A stretch of DNA of 64,000 bases from positions 1,054,001 through 1,118,000 of the forward strand of contig NZ_CP040098.1 in the NCBI RefSeq assembly GCF_005377625.1, given 5' to 3'. The translations under genes and the position numbers were made by a program. Below the pieces are notes generated by a model that saw only the letters and a list, made by a program, of their open reading frames with translations, was not told the DNA's origin and searched no databases. This document shows positions 1 to 9,069 of this stretch, piece by piece. Source of the stretch: Desulfoglaeba alkanexedens ALDC. GTDB lineage: Bacteria; Desulfobacterota; Syntrophobacteria; Syntrophobacterales; DSM-9756. Numbering within the stretch: position 1 is the stretch's first letter; every line of letters starts with the position of its first letter.

Positions 1-43
1 TGAGCCTTGTCGAAAGCCGGCGTCGAGAGGAGGAAGGAGGCCG

Positions 44-682
44 ATGGCCGAAAAGACCATGAATCACAACGAGCAGGAAGAGATGGTTCCGGCGGTTGGT
101 GAGGGCGGCCGGGAGTCCGCGAAGGCTTTTGATCCGGAGACGGCAACCCGCGAGGACTGGGAAGCTCTCCTGGCCCGCAAAGATCAAGAGATCGCTGAAC
201 TCAAGGACAAGATGCTCCGACTCGCCGCCGACATGGAAAACACGCGCAAGCGGCTGGAACGGGAACGCAGCGAAGCCATCTGCTTCGCCAATGAGAGTAT
301 CTTGCGTGAGCTGCTCAGCGTGGTCGACAACCTGGAGCGGGCCATTCAGCATGGGGAATCCGAATCGGATCCGGAGCGTCTCCTGGAAGGGGTTCGGATG
401 ACCCACAAGAATTTCCTGGACATTTTGGCCAAGTTCGGGTGCACGCCTTTCGAATCCCGGGGAAAGAGCTTCGATCCCAACTTCCATGAAGCGATCCTGC
501 AACAGGAGAGCAGGGATCATCCTCCGAACACCGTGATCGCGGAGTATCAGAAAGGGTATCTGCTGAACGAACGCCTGCTCAGGCCGGCCCTGGTGGTGGT
601 GTCCAGGGCGCAGGATGACTCCGGCCGGGATGCGCCGGCAGGATCCGAACCGAACGCGACTGCGCCGCAGACGGGAGAGTGA
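44..682 (+). CDS. grpE: GrpE nucleotide exchange factor
   Basis: Cytosolic co-chaperone that releases ADP from DnaK so that folded substrate can leave. The 212-residue length is normal for the family. It has an acidic, low-complexity N-terminus, a long charged coiled coil (about residues 45-85, rich in K/E/R), and a C-terminal beta domain with the typical motif KGYLLNERLLRPALVVVS near residue 168. The ATG at 44 follows a very strong GGAGGAAGGAGG ribosome site. dnaK lies 131 bp downstream in the same direction, the usual heat-shock arrangement. The window opens with TGA, which may be the stop of an upstream gene (hrcA is common here), but this cannot be checked. Confidence 0.96.
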   Translation: MAEKTMNHNEQEEMVPAVGEGGRESAKAFDPETATREDWEALLARKDQEIAELKDKMLRLAADMENTRKRLERERSEAICFANESILRELLSVVDNLERAIQHGESESDPERLLEGVRMTHKNFLDILAKFGCTPFESRGKSFDPNFHEAILQQESRDHPPNTVIAEYQKGYLLNERLLRPALVVVSRAQDDSGRDAPAGSEPNATAPQTGE

Positions 683-813
683 TCGCGGGAACCGCGGTCC
701 TGGTGCGGACGGTTTGCCCGAAGCACCGACTCATTAGAGATCTTCAACGTTCTTGCTGTTTATGACACCTTGGATCGCTGGATCAGCCAAGTCACTGAAG
801 GAGGCATTAGCCC

Positions 814-2724
814 ATGGGAAAAGTCATTGGAATCGACCTTGGAACAACCAACTCGGTGGTTGCCATCATGGAGGGCAAGGAACCGAAGGTCCTCACCAAC
901 TCGGAAGGGGGCCGGACCACGCCGTCTGTGGTCGCTTTTACGGAAAGCGGCGAACGATTGGTGGGTCAGGTGGCCAAGCGCCAGGCCATCACCAACCCGG
1001 AAAATACGGTTTTCGCCGTGAAGAGGCTGATCGGGCGCAAATTCAAATCCCCCGAAGTACAGCACGATACCAAGATCCTGCCCTACAAGATCGTGGAGGG
1101 TCCCAACGGCGACGCTTATATCCACATCCGGGGGCGAGACTACAGCCCGACGGAGATTTCCGCGTTTATCCTCACCAAGATGAAGCAGACCGCGGAAGAT
1201 TACTTGGGCGAGAAGGTGACCGACGCGGTCATCACGGTTCCGGCCTATTTCAATGACAGTCAACGCCAGGCCACCAAGGACGCCGGGAAAATCGCCGGCT
1301 TGAACGTTCTTCGAATCATCAACGAACCCACCGCCGCGTCGCTCGCCTACGGTCTGGACAAGAAAAAAGACGAAAAGATCGCTGTGTTCGACCTGGGTGG
1401 AGGAACCTACGACATCTCCATCCTCGAAATCGGCGACGGGGTCTTCGAAGTGAAGGCCACCAACGGCGACACTCACCTGGGTGGTGAGGATTTCGATCAG
1501 CGGATCATCGACTGGCTGGCCGACGAATTCAGGAAAGATCAGGGGATCGACCTTCGAAAGGACAAGATGGCTCTCCAGCGGCTGAAGGAAGCGGCGGAGA
1601 AGGCCAAGATGGAGCTCTCGACCGCCACCGAGACGGACATCAATCTGCCGTTCATCACGGCGGACGCTTCGGGCCCCAAACACCTGAACACGAAGCTCAC
1701 GCGGGCCAAGATGGAAGCCCTCGTGGAGGACATTCTGGACCGGCTGGTGCCGCCGATGGAAATGGCGCTCAAGGATGCGGGCCTGACGCGCCGGGACATC
1801 GATGAGGTGATCTTGGTGGGCGGTATGACCCGCATGCCGCGCGTGCAGAAGAAGGTCCAAGACTTCTTCGGCAAAGAACCGCACAAAGGCGTGAACCCCG
1901 ACGAGGTGGTGGCGATCGGTGCCGCCATTCAGGGGGCGGTTCTCACCGGCGACGTGAAAGACGTGCTTCTACTTGATGTCACGCCGCTGTCTCTCGGCAT
2001 CGAAACACTCGGCGGTGTCATGACGAAGCTCATCGAACGCAACACAACGATTCCCACTCGGAAGAGCCAGATCTTTTCCACGGCTTCCGACAACCAGACC
2101 GCCGTCTCCATCCACGTTCTTCAAGGTGAACGGGAAATGGCCGCCGACAACAAAACGCTCGGCCGCTTCGATCTTGTGGGAATTCCACCGGCGCCCCGCG
2201 GCGTACCCCAGATCGAGGTGACCTTCGACATCGACGCCAACGGGATCGTTCACGTTTCGGCCAAGGATCTGGCTACCCAGAAGGAACAGTCCATCAGGAT
2301 CACCGCCTCCAGCGGCCTTTCGGACCAAGAAATCCAAAAGCTGGTTAAGGAAGCCGAACTCCATGCCGAAGAAGACAAGAAGCGGCGGGAACTGGTTGAT
2401 GCCCGAAACCAGGCGGATTCCCTCATCTACAGCACCGAGAAATCGCTGAGGGACCTGGGCGACAAGGTGGATGCGGAAACACGCCGGAAGATCGAAGAGC
2501 AGATCGAAGTCCTGAAAAAGGCCATGGAGGGTACGGACAAGGACGCCATCACCCGCCAAATGGAACAGCTGACTCAGGTATCCCATAAGCTGGCTGAAGA
2601 AGTGTACAAGAGGACCGCGGAACAGCAAGCGGCATCCGCGGGTGGTGAAGCAGCGGGCGGCACTTCGGAAAAGAAACCTGACGAGGACGTGGTGGACGCC
2701 GACTTTGAAGAGGTCAAAAAGTAA
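814..2724 (+). CDS. dnaK: Chaperone DnaK (Hsp70)
   Basis: ATP-dependent Hsp70 chaperone of the cytosol that works with DnaJ and GrpE. The 636 residues match the family. The N-terminal actin-like ATPase domain shows the phosphate loop [12 protein letters not shown] (residues 5-16) and a second nucleotide motif, [13 protein letters not shown], near residue 190. The linker [18 protein letters not shown] near residue 385 leads into the peptide-binding domain, followed by a helical lid and an acidic tail ending [14 protein letters not shown]. The start at 814 has AAGGAGG upstream. It is probably cotranscribed with grpE. No dnaJ follows; the next gene is a lipoprotein. Confidence 0.98.
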   Translation: MGKVIGIDLGTTNSVVAIMEGKEPKVLTNSEGGRTTPSVVAFTESGERLVGQVAKRQAITNPENTVFAVKRLIGRKFKSPEVQHDTKILPYKIVEGPNGDAYIHIRGRDYSPTEISAFILTKMKQTAEDYLGEKVTDAVITVPAYFNDSQRQATKDAGKIAGLNVLRIINEPTAASLAYGLDKKKDEKIAVFDLGGGTYDISILEIGDGVFEVKATNGDTHLGGEDFDQRIIDWLADEFRKDQGIDLRKDKMALQRLKEAAEKAKMELSTATETDINLPFITADASGPKHLNTKLTRAKMEALVEDILDRLVPPMEMALKDAGLTRRDIDEVILVGGMTRMPRVQKKVQDFFGKEPHKGVNPDEVVAIGAAIQGAVLTGDVKDVLLLDVTPLSLGIETLGGVMTKLIERNTTIPTRKSQIFSTASDNQTAVSIHVLQGEREMAADNKTLGRFDLVGIPPAPRGVPQIEVTFDIDANGIVHVSAKDLATQKEQSIRITASSGLSDQEIQKLVKEAELHAEEDKKRRELVDARNQADSLIYSTEKSLRDLGDKVDAETRRKIEEQIEVLKKAMEGTDKDAITRQMEQLTQVSHKLAEEVYKRTAEQQAASAGGEAAGGTSEKKPDEDVVDADFEEVKK

Positions 2725-2757
2725 GTGCCGACGCCGCGCCGAACCATGCAAAGAATC

Positions 2758-2785
2758 AAAGGGCACGTGACCGCATGTGCCCTTT
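2758..2785 (+). terminator. Hairpin after dnaK
   Basis: A perfect 9-bp stem (AAAGGGCAC / GTGCCCTTT) with a 10-base loop begins 33 bp after the dnaK stop. There is no run of T after it, so it may be a weak terminator or an RNA-stabilising hairpin. Confidence 0.45.
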
Positions 2786-2888
2786 GTGCTATTGAGGGCG
2801 GCATTTCGTAACGTTGTGCCGGGTGCCGGATCACAGAAACGCCCTCACGCCGGCCCCGGAGGTCGCCAAGCGCTCCCGGAGGCTGTTC

Positions 2889-4802
2889 ATGACGCGAAGT
2901 GCCGCACTGGTCCTCCTGATCCCGGTCCTGGCCGCCCTCGCGGGCTGCGCCCCGATTTCCCGGCAGTCCGCGGTCGTCATTCCATCCGACATCTTCCACG
3001 CCCCGGCGCCTCCGGAGGCCCGGGCCTTGTGGGAGGAAGCCGAAGCCATCGAGAATTCCGGCAACCTGGATGCCGCGCTACAGGCATGGGAAAGAGTGGC
3101 GCTTTTTTTCCCCAACAACGCCATCGCACCAAAGGCTCTGACGCGTGCGGGAAGACTCTGCCTGAAAAACGATCGGCCCGACCAGGCCCTGCAGTACTTT
3201 GAATCGATCCTTTCCAGCTTCCCTCAGTGGGATCAGACCGACATCACCCAAGTGGACCGCCTGGAGGCCCTTTGGGCCCGGGGCGAACGCGGATCCGCCC
3301 TGAAAACCGGCCTGGAACTCTGGGAGACGTCTCTGGATCGACCGGAAATGCTGGTCCGGTTAAGCACCTTCCTGGCGAAGGCTCACGCGGCATCCGGGGA
3401 CCCGGGAGCCGCCTTCGACCGGCTCGCTTCCGGATACGCGAATGCTCAGACAGCAGACGAGCGCCGGGCGCTGGACGAGGTGGCCCTGCAACTGGCCTCC
3501 TCTCTCGAAGAAACGGCGGCTCAGACACTCTTCGAGCAGTACCCGGCGGAACCGATCGGGCCTTTCCTGGAATACGCCATCCTTGACAAGCGGTGGAAAT
3601 CGCAGGGAGACCCTCAGACGAGAGAGGAACTTCTGAGGCTCCTGGCTCGATACCCGACCCACCCCGTGGCCCATGAAGTCCAGGAAATGCTGAATGCGTC
3701 TCCCGTCGAGGAAGCGGTACCTCTCCACGTGGACCGCATCGGCAGCCTGCTGCCGCTTTCAGGTCCCCACGCCCCTCACGGCCGGAACATCCTGCGGGGC
3801 TTGGCACTCGCCGTCGAAGACTGGAACCGAGCTGCTTCCCAGCCGATAACCTTGGTCGTCAAGGACACCCAGGCTCAGCCGGAACAGGCGGTCCCTGCCT
3901 TTGAGACGCTGGTGCGCCAAGAGGGGGTGCTGGCCGTCATCGGACCGTTGAGCGCCCCTAGCGCAGCCGCAGTCGCGGCCGAGGCCAACCGATGGAACGT
4001 TCCTCTCCTCACCCTGACTCAAAAGGATTCCGTCGACGCGGAATCTCCTTTCCTGTTTCATGCCTTCATCGACAACAGGGACATGCTGCACCGACTGGTT
4101 TCCTACTGCATGGAACAGCTGGGCATAAAGCGCTTCGGAGTCCTCCGGGCCGAAGATCGTTACGGAAACCGCTTGGCCGGAGCGTTTAAGCAAGTGGTGG
4201 AAGAACTCGGTGGCGAGCTGGTGGCCGAGAGCTCCTACCGGCCCGGAAGCACGGATTTCCGTGAACCCATCCAGAGGCTTCTCAAGGCGGCCCGGTCGGC
4301 ATCGGCCGATGCGGGCGGCCACACAATCATCGAAGCTCTTTTCATCCCGGACCAGGCCCAGACCGTGGCGCTCATCGCTCCTCAGCTGCCTTACTACGGC
4401 GTGGTGGGAGCGACACTGCTCGGAACCAATCTCTGGGAAGACCCGGCCCTCCTATCCATCGGCGGCGTCTATGTTGAAAACGCACTTTTCCCGGCCGCGC
4501 TGCCCCTAAAAGACAACCCCGTTTCGACGCCTTTCGCGAAATTTCGCGAAAAGCACCGGGCCGTCTACGGCGAGGAACCGGACTACCTGAGCGCCCAAGC
4601 CTACGACACTCTAACCTTTCTGCTGGAGGTCGGGCGGAAGTGGAACGTCCGCGACCGCTTTCCCCTGCGACAGGCTCTTATGGACAGCACAGGCCATGAA
4701 GGCATTCTGGGAGCGCTCCGCTTTCGACCGGACGGCCGGCTGGAGCGTGACTATCCGATCTTTCAGGTCATGAACGGCGACCTCATCCAGGTGTGGCCCT
4801 GA
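2889..4802 (+). CDS. Lipoprotein with TPR-like N-terminus and periplasmic-binding domain (LpoA-like)
   Basis: Predicted outer-membrane or periplasmic lipoprotein of 637 residues. The ATG at 2889 gives a clean lipoprotein signal (positive start, hydrophobic stretch, lipobox LAGC with Cys about residue 20); the open frame upstream would spoil it. Residues 35-290 are helical, TPR-like repeats. From about residue 300 there is a type-1 periplasmic-binding fold, beginning RIGSLLPLSGPHAPHGRNI, as in branched-chain amino-acid receptors. This pairing resembles LpoA-type activators of penicillin-binding proteins. No transporter genes are nearby, which favours a structural or cell-wall role over solute uptake. 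Function is inferred from architecture only. Confidence 0.8.
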   Translation: MTRSAALVLLIPVLAALAGCAPISRQSAVVIPSDIFHAPAPPEARALWEEAEAIENSGNLDAALQAWERVALFFPNNAIAPKALTRAGRLCLKNDRPDQALQYFESILSSFPQWDQTDITQVDRLEALWARGERGSALKTGLELWETSLDRPEMLVRLSTFLAKAHAASGDPGAAFDRLASGYANAQTADERRALDEVALQLASSLEETAAQTLFEQYPAEPIGPFLEYAILDKRWKSQGDPQTREELLRLLARYPTHPVAHEVQEMLNASPVEEAVPLHVDRIGSLLPLSGPHAPHGRNILRGLALAVEDWNRAASQPITLVVKDTQAQPEQAVPAFETLVRQEGVLAVIGPLSAPSAAAVAAEANRWNVPLLTLTQKDSVDAESPFLFHAFIDNRDMLHRLVSYCMEQLGIKRFGVLRAEDRYGNRLAGAFKQVVEELGGELVAESSYRPGSTDFREPIQRLLKAARSASADAGGHTIIEALFIPDQAQTVALIAPQLPYYGVVGATLLGTNLWEDPALLSIGGVYVENALFPAALPLKDNPVSTPFAKFREKHRAVYGEEPDYLSAQAYDTLTFLLEVGRKWNVRDRFPLRQALMDSTGHEGILGALRFRPDGRLERDYPIFQVMNGDLIQVWP

Positions 4803-4911
4803 TCTGAGACCGCCGTGGGGGAGGGCGGCCTTACACCTGTCGTTCACGACAGACGGCAACATCCAACGCTCCGCGCCCTCAGGCCGGCGAATAGGCGTTG
4901 AGGAGGATCTC

Positions 4912-5403
4912 ATGGAACCAACGGCCGACTACCGCGAAGCCGGCGATGAAAAGCCCGATTCGCTTTTCGAGGCTCACCCCACTACCCTCACCCTCCCGGT
5001 GCTCTGGGGGCACATGGATCCCACGGGCCGGATGAATCCGGCCTTGTTTTTCCGATTTTTCGAATCCGTGCGCGTCGCCTACGGCGACAAGGTCGGAACT
5101 CACGCCACCCTGCATGAAACGGGGATCGGACCGATCCTGGCCGAAACGGAAGCCTCGTTTCTGCACCTTGTCCATTATCCGGACAGGCTCCTTTTGGGGT
5201 GCCGCACCATACGCCTCACTGAAACGACCATGACGCAGAGCTACCTGGCTTACAGCCTCACTCAAAACCGCACGGCGGCCACGGGGACCGCGCGGATCGT
5301 CGCCTACGATTACCGGCAGGGCCGAAAGACTACCTTTCCTCACTCCGTGATCCGCCGAATCCTCGCGGCCGAAAAGGGCCTCCGCCTCAGCACGGATCAG
5401 TGA
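4912..5403 (+). CDS. Hotdog-fold acyl-CoA thioesterase
   Basis: 163 residues with the YbgC/FadM-type hotdog pattern. WGHMDPTGRMNPALFFRFFE (about residues 32-51) carries the conserved W/H-x-D-xx-G-x-M/V catalytic-loop region and the start of the central helix. It probably hydrolyses acyl-CoA thioesters, but the substrate cannot be read from sequence. The ATG at 4912 follows GAGGAGG with 5-base spacing. The 3' end overlaps the convergent cobT by 7 bp. Confidence 0.8.
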   Translation: MEPTADYREAGDEKPDSLFEAHPTTLTLPVLWGHMDPTGRMNPALFFRFFESVRVAYGDKVGTHATLHETGIGPILAETEASFLHLVHYPDRLLLGCRTIRLTETTMTQSYLAYSLTQNRTAATGTARIVAYDYRQGRKTTFPHSVIRRILAAEKGLRLSTDQ

Positions 5404-6458
5404 CCCGTATCGGTCACGCCGGCCTCTTCAAAGGTCTTGATGTCCTTCAGCACTCTTGCGGCCGCGTCCACGATGTTCATGGCGAGGGCCGATCCGGTTC
5501 CCTCCCCCAGCCGCATGTCCAGGTCCAGGATCGGACGGATGCCCAAAAGATCGATCATGGCTCCATGGCCTACTTCGCGGCTTCGATGGGACAGGAACAC
5601 GTAGTCTCTGGCGGCCGGAGCCCACCGACACGCGACGAGAGCGCCCGCTGTGGCGATGAACCCATCGCACACCACCGGCGCCCTGACCTTGGCGGCGCCG
5701 AGGACCGCGCCCGCCAGTGCCGCTATTTCATAGCCGCCGACCTTTGACAGGACATCCAGAGGATCCTCCGGGTCCGGCCGGTTGACCGCCAAAGCCCTCT
5801 CAATCACCTCCACCTTCCGAGCCCATCCTTGATCGTCGATCCCCGTGCCCCGCCCCGTGAGTTCGGCCACGGGCTTTCCGCTGAAGGCGGCCACGATGGC
5901 CGTGGACGCCGTCGTGTTGGCGATGCCCATGTCTCCCGTTCCAAACAACCGATACCCTTCTTCCTCGAATGCCCGCTCGACCAGGCCAGCCCCGAGCAGT
6001 ATCCCGGCAGCGGCCGCTTCCCGGGTCATGGCGGGACCCTGGGCCATGTTGGCCGTCCCATGGCCGATCTTTCCATGGATCACCGGCCAGTCCTGTGGGA
6101 GATCCGCGGCGACCCCGCAGTCCACGACGCGCACATCGGCGCCCGCATGAGAAGCTAATACGTTGATGGACGCCCAACCACGGGTGAAGCTGTAAACCAT
6201 CTGGGCGGTCACTTCCTGGGGATAGGCACTCACCCCTTCCTCGGCCACGCCGTGATCTCCGGCCATGGTGAAGATGATCTTCCTGGAAACATCGGGGATC
6301 AGCGTCCCCTGGATGGCCGCAAGCCGCGCAGCGATCTCCTCCAGGTACCCGAGAGAGCCCCTGGGGCGGATCTGCGATCTGAGGCGCTCCCAGGCCTTCT
6401 CCTTCCAATCACTGTCGGCTTCTCGTATAGAATTTCGAAGTCTTTCAAGTTCCGTCAT
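5397..6458 (-). CDS. cobT: Nicotinate-nucleotide--dimethylbenzimidazole phosphoribosyltransferase CobT
   Basis: Makes alpha-ribazole phosphate from dimethylbenzimidazole (or another base) and nicotinate mononucleotide, for the lower loop of cobalamin. 353 residues, normal length. Recognisable segments are IRPRGSLGYLEEIAARLAAI near the N-terminus, the FTMAGDHGVAEEGVSAYPQE region, and the C-terminal LGEGTGSALA segment with the family's catalytic glutamate. No other cobalamin-synthesis gene adjoins it except dsrN, about 2.6 kb away and not cotranscribed. A cobalamin riboswitch and a terminator precede it, so B12 should repress it. The 3' end overlaps the thioesterase gene by 7 bp. Confidence 0.96.
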   Translation of the reverse strand: MTELERLRNSIREADSDWKEKAWERLRSQIRPRGSLGYLEEIAARLAAIQGTLIPDVSRKIIFTMAGDHGVAEEGVSAYPQEVTAQMVYSFTRGWASINVLASHAGADVRVVDCGVAADLPQDWPVIHGKIGHGTANMAQGPAMTREAAAAGILLGAGLVERAFEEEGYRLFGTGDMGIANTTASTAIVAAFSGKPVAELTGRGTGIDDQGWARKVEVIERALAVNRPDPEDPLDVLSKVGGYEIAALAGAVLGAAKVRAPVVCDGFIATAGALVACRWAPAARDYVFLSHRSREVGHGAMIDLLGIRPILDLDMRLGEGTGSALAMNIVDAAARVLKDIKTFEEAGVTDTGH

Positions 6459-6517
6459 CCCATACCCCCTGTTTTAATCCGCCGGAAGGCGATTCCACTG
6501 AGAAGAAACATCCAGAT

Positions 6518-6555
6518 AAAAAAAATCCTCCCAACCTCGCACAGAGGTTGGGAGG
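6518..6555 (-). terminator. Intrinsic terminator between riboswitch and cobT
   Basis: A perfect 12-bp stem (CCTCCCAACCTC / GAGGTTGGGAGG) with a 5-base loop is followed on the minus strand by an A and eight T. It lies between the B12 riboswitch and the cobT start, so it is probably the expression platform. Confidence 0.9.
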
Positions 6556-6614
6556 ATTGCGTCATGGCGTGCAACCGGTCCTATCAGGTAACGGCTCGCC
6601 CTGCGGCCGAACCG

Positions 6615-6825
6615 CCTCCCTTTCTTCACGGCAGGTCTTCTGGCTTGCGGATCGCCTTACTCCCCGGCCCTTCCCACCATCCTCCCACCACTCGATCCGG
6701 GAACATCCATCCCACCTTGGAAACGGGTGAGGGACTACTGGCAGTGGTTTCGACGGGTTTCATCCCCGCTCACAGCGCCGACCATACGCGGCGGATTTTC
6801 ACCGCCTTCCCTTTTGAGCCCCCGG
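6615..6825 (-). promoter_or_regulatory. Cobalamin (B12) riboswitch
   Basis: Read on the minus strand, the segment holds the hallmarks of the cobalamin aptamer in order. AAAAGGGAA leads into GGTGAAAATCC near 6795-6815, a multi-stem core follows, and the B12 box GCCAGAAGACCTGCC lies at about 6630-6644. The intrinsic terminator at 6518-6555 and then cobT come next. Known behaviour of the class: adenosylcobalamin binding lets the terminator form and shuts off the gene. End positions are approximate. Confidence 0.9.
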
Positions 6826-6863
6826 GGGCACCGCGAAGAAATCCATCCAAAACCATCGATTCT

Positions 6864-7139
6864 CTATTTCTTTGAAGTCCTCTTGAGCAGCTTGATCGCC
6901 TTTCCCGTCTCCATCACGGGAACGATCTCCGCAACACCCAGGTCCGTCCATTGAAACACGGAAGCGGCCAGATGCGCTTCATCATCGGCTTCGAAGAGCC
7001 GGAAGACTCGGTGACCCGTCACGTCGAACCATTCCCCTTGCATTTCGACACCGACATCTTTTTCCAGACCTCCCAGGCGGCGGTCGATCACTTCATCGCG
7101 GTCTTCCGGCGCGTAGCTGAATATGGCCATGAACAACAT
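6864..7139 (-). CDS. Small conserved protein, DUF3303-like
   Basis: 91 residues, soluble, no signal peptide. MLFMAIFSYAPEDRDEVI at the N-terminus and a C-terminal stretch of the type TDLGVAEIVPVMETGKAI resemble small dimeric alpha/beta-barrel proteins of the DUF3303 type; function unknown. The ATG at 7139 is chosen because AGGAGG lies just upstream; the GTG at 7145 overlaps that ribosome site. The gene sits upstream of the B12 riboswitch and may be its own unit. The riboswitch lies between this gene and cobT, so readthrough is possible. Confidence 0.7.
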   Translation of the reverse strand: MLFMAIFSYAPEDRDEVIDRRLGGLEKDVGVEMQGEWFDVTGHRVFRLFEADDEAHLAASVFQWTDLGVAEIVPVMETGKAIKLLKRTSKK

Positions 7140-7289
7140 AGTCACCTCCTGTTGGCATAGACGTGGAAGTCGTCCCGGTTCCTTGTCATCGCGTCACGAA
7201 TGAGCCTATTATAGCAGCAACCTTCGGTTTGGCCATTGAAAAACTCAAGGCCGGCGCCACCGGCATTGCGGATCCTTCCTAAATCGACC

Positions 7290-7319
7290 TTGACGGCATA
7301 AGAAAATATTCACTATACT
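7290..7319 (+). promoter_or_regulatory. Sigma-70-type promoter of the cytochrome c3 gene
   Basis: TTGACG (7290-7295) and TATACT (7314-7319) are separated by 18 bases in AT-rich DNA about 70 bp before the cytochrome start. Each hexamer has five of six consensus matches. Confidence 0.7.
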
Positions 7320-7388
7320 TATTTTTGATAATCCAAGGAAACAGACACGGAAGGCTTGTTCAACACAAGAGAAAGGAGGGGACTCAAA

Positions 7389-7832
7389 GTGAAGAAAAAA
7401 GTATGGCTGATATGCGCGGCGTTCGGGATGGGGCTCCTGCTGACGGCGGCCATCGGCGTTGTGGCTTCCGACGTGCCGGATGTGATCACGATGAATTCAT
7501 CGCTCTGGCCCGAGCACACCAAGACCCTGGTGGAGTTCACGCACAGGAAGCACGCGGAGGACCACGGCATCGCCTGTACCGAATGCCACCACGTCTATGA
7601 GGACGGCCAAAACGTCTGGAAGGAAGGCGATCCGGTGCAGAAGTGCCAGGAATGCCACAACGAACCAACGATTCAAGGGGAAAAGAAACTCCCGCCTGAA
7701 CAGCAGAAGCTGAACCTCAAGCTCGCCATTCACGACAACTGCCTTGGCTGCCACCGGGACCTGAAAAAGGACAACCCGCAGACAACGGCTCCCACGACCT
7801 GTACCCAATGCCATCCTAAAGCGGGAAGCTAA
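7389..7832 (+). CDS. Periplasmic tetraheme cytochrome c3
   Basis: 147-residue class III cytochrome c. An N-terminal signal peptide (charged VKKK, then hydrophobic to about residue 24) targets it to the periplasm. Four CXXCH heme sites are visible: CTECH, CQECH, CLGCH and CTQCH. Scattered extra histidines, for example in FTHRKHAEDH, supply the distal ligands expected for bis-His hemes. Known role in sulfate reducers: electron carrier between periplasmic hydrogenases or formate dehydrogenases and membrane complexes. The GTG at 7389 has AAGGAGGGG upstream; the in-frame ATG at 7356 would add residues before the signal peptide. It appears monocistronic, with its own promoter and a terminator at 8201. 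Confidence 0.93.
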   Translation: MKKKVWLICAAFGMGLLLTAAIGVVASDVPDVITMNSSLWPEHTKTLVEFTHRKHAEDHGIACTECHHVYEDGQNVWKEGDPVQKCQECHNEPTIQGEKKLPPEQQKLNLKLAIHDNCLGCHRDLKKDNPQTTAPTTCTQCHPKAGS

Positions 7833-7854
7833 GAGTCGTGGACCGTTTTTTTTC

Positions 7855-8187
7855 CTTGTTCCCAAGCTCCAGCTTGGGAACACAACGGTGCAGAAGCTCC
7901 AGCTTCGGTTCCCATGAGGCCGTTCCCAAGTCGGAGATTGGGAACGAGAGGAAGGATAACGAAGGTCAAAAAATCCCCCCTCTCCCTTGATGCGAGAGGG
8001 TTGGGGTGAGGGTGAGAAAATTAACGTATGTCAATCAGTTACATTCCCCTCCCCTTAATCCCCTCCCACAAGGGGAGGGGAAATAGAATTCCAGCTTGTT
8101 CCCAACCTCCAGCTTGGGAACACAACGGTGCAGAGGCTCCAGCTTCGATTCCCATGAGGCCGTTCCCAAGTCGGAGATTGGGAACGA
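7855..8187. repeat. Mosaic of intergenic palindromic repeats, copy 1
   Basis: This fills most of the gene-free gap 7833-8316. It contains two near-identical blocks (from 7858 and from 8101) built around the palindrome GTTCCCAAGCTCCAGCTTGG plus GAAC. Each block is followed by CAGAAGCTCCAGCTTC-like DNA and a second palindrome, GTTCCCAAGTCGGAGATTGG plus GAAC. Between them lie two other families: CCCTCTCCC...GGGAGAGGG-type DNA followed by TTGGGGTGAGGGTGAG, and a CCCCTCCCC...GGGGAGGGG hairpin. No coding function is seen. Confidence 0.85.
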
Positions 8188-8200
8188 GAGGATAACAAAA

Positions 8201-8236
8201 AAGACCCCGTTCCCGTTGGAGCGGGGTCTTTTTTTC
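8201..8236. terminator. Bidirectional terminator between cytochrome c3 and ferredoxin
   Basis: A perfect 9-bp stem (AAGACCCCG / CGGGGTCTT) with a 12-base loop is flanked by A on the left and T on the right. It can therefore end both the cytochrome c3 transcript (plus) and the dsr-ferredoxin operon (minus). Confidence 0.88.
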
Positions 8237-8316
8237 TAGCAGCACAAAGGCCGCGACCTTCGCAGTTGTCGCATCGCGGCCGTCCATCACGCATCACCGG
8301 GGACACTCAACCGACT

Positions 8317-8502
8317 CTAAATCTCCTCGACGGTGATGGCACCGTTTTCGCACACTTCCACGCAGCTTTCGCAGCCCAAACAGTCATCCGCGTTTACCGG
8401 CTCGGCCTTGCCATCCACCAGTTCGTACACGTCCACGGGGCATACATCGACGCATTCCCCACATCCGGCACACTTCTCCTTATCCACAGTCACCTTAAAC
8501 AT
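8317..8502 (-). CDS. 2[4Fe-4S] ferredoxin at the end of the dsr operon
   Basis: A 61-residue cytosolic ferredoxin with two complete cluster motifs, CAGCGECVDVCP (from residue 11) and CLGCESCVEVCE (about residue 42), each CxxCxxCxxxC. It carries low-potential electrons, plausibly linked to sulfite reduction given its position 235 bp after dsrC on the same strand. AGAGGAGG precedes the ATG at 8502. It could be cotranscribed with dsrC, as the shared terminator at 8201-8236 is the first one downstream. Confidence 0.93.
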   Translation of the reverse strand: MFKVTVDKEKCAGCGECVDVCPVDVYELVDGKAEPVNADDCLGCESCVEVCENGAITVEEI

Positions 8503-8737
8503 GGTCTTCGTCCTCCTCTGGATCGATCAGCAGCAAACTCATATGGGACATTCCGTACTCACCAGGGCCCATGGTCTGCGCAGCATGTAACCTCTGACCG
8601 CCACGATGTCAAGCTCCAGGTGAGCGCCGCCCGTTTCCAGTAGCTTCAGATGGAGCAGCGCGGCAAACACGCAAAAAGCCCCACGGGCCGAAAATCCGTC
8701 CGGCCCCTGGAGCTCTTCTCCAAGCTTTTGCCGGCAT

Positions 8738-9055
8738 TTACACACAGCCGGTGGGCTTGGGCAATCCGGCCATCTTACAGGCTCCCTTGCCTGGTCCGGA
8801 CGGAAACAGTTCATAGATGTATTTCAACTTGTAGCCGGTGACTTTAGTAAGAATCCGCACCATGGGAGCAATGCCGTGTTTCGTGTAGTAATCCTGTAGC
8901 ACGTGAATGACTTTCCAGTGCTCTTCGGTCAGTTCCTGGATGCCCTCCGATTCCTTGACATATTCGACCCACTCGGGACACCAATTGTCGAAGCTGTCGA
9001 TGAATCCATCTTCATCGACCGTAAAAGTTTTCCCCTTGTACTCAACCTGTGTCAT
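8738..9055 (-). CDS. dsrC: DsrC sulfur-carrier protein
   Basis: Small cytosolic substrate of DsrAB. Sulfite-derived sulfur is bound between its two C-terminal cysteines as a trisulfide, which membrane DsrMKJOP later reduces. 105 residues, the usual length. The C-terminal arm carries both strictly conserved cysteines (residues 93 and 104) with ten residues between them, in CKMAGLPKPTGCV, so this is a true DsrC and not a TusE or regulatory homologue. GGAGG precedes the ATG at 9055. It follows dsrN by 14 bp. Confidence 0.97.
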   Translation of the reverse strand: MTQVEYKGKTFTVDEDGFIDSFDNWCPEWVEYVKESEGIQELTEEHWKVIHVLQDYYTKHGIAPMVRILTKVTGYKLKYIYELFPSGPGKGACKMAGLPKPTGCV

Positions 9056-9069
9056 GGAATTACCTCCTT

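Noticed and set aside
760-1884. 374-residue frame antisense to dnaK
   Set aside because: Shadow of dnaK from high GC and third-position bias; no ribosome site and no recognisable domain.
7855-8187. Possible CRISPR array in the repeated units
   Set aside because: Units are palindromes at irregular distances, with repeated and not unique spacers; no cas genes in the window.
8539-8814. 91-residue minus frame overlapping the 3' end of dsrC
   Set aside because: Overlaps dsrC and has no ribosome site. The part after dsrC looks faintly protein-like (FAALLHLKLLETGG), so a small gene cannot be fully excluded.
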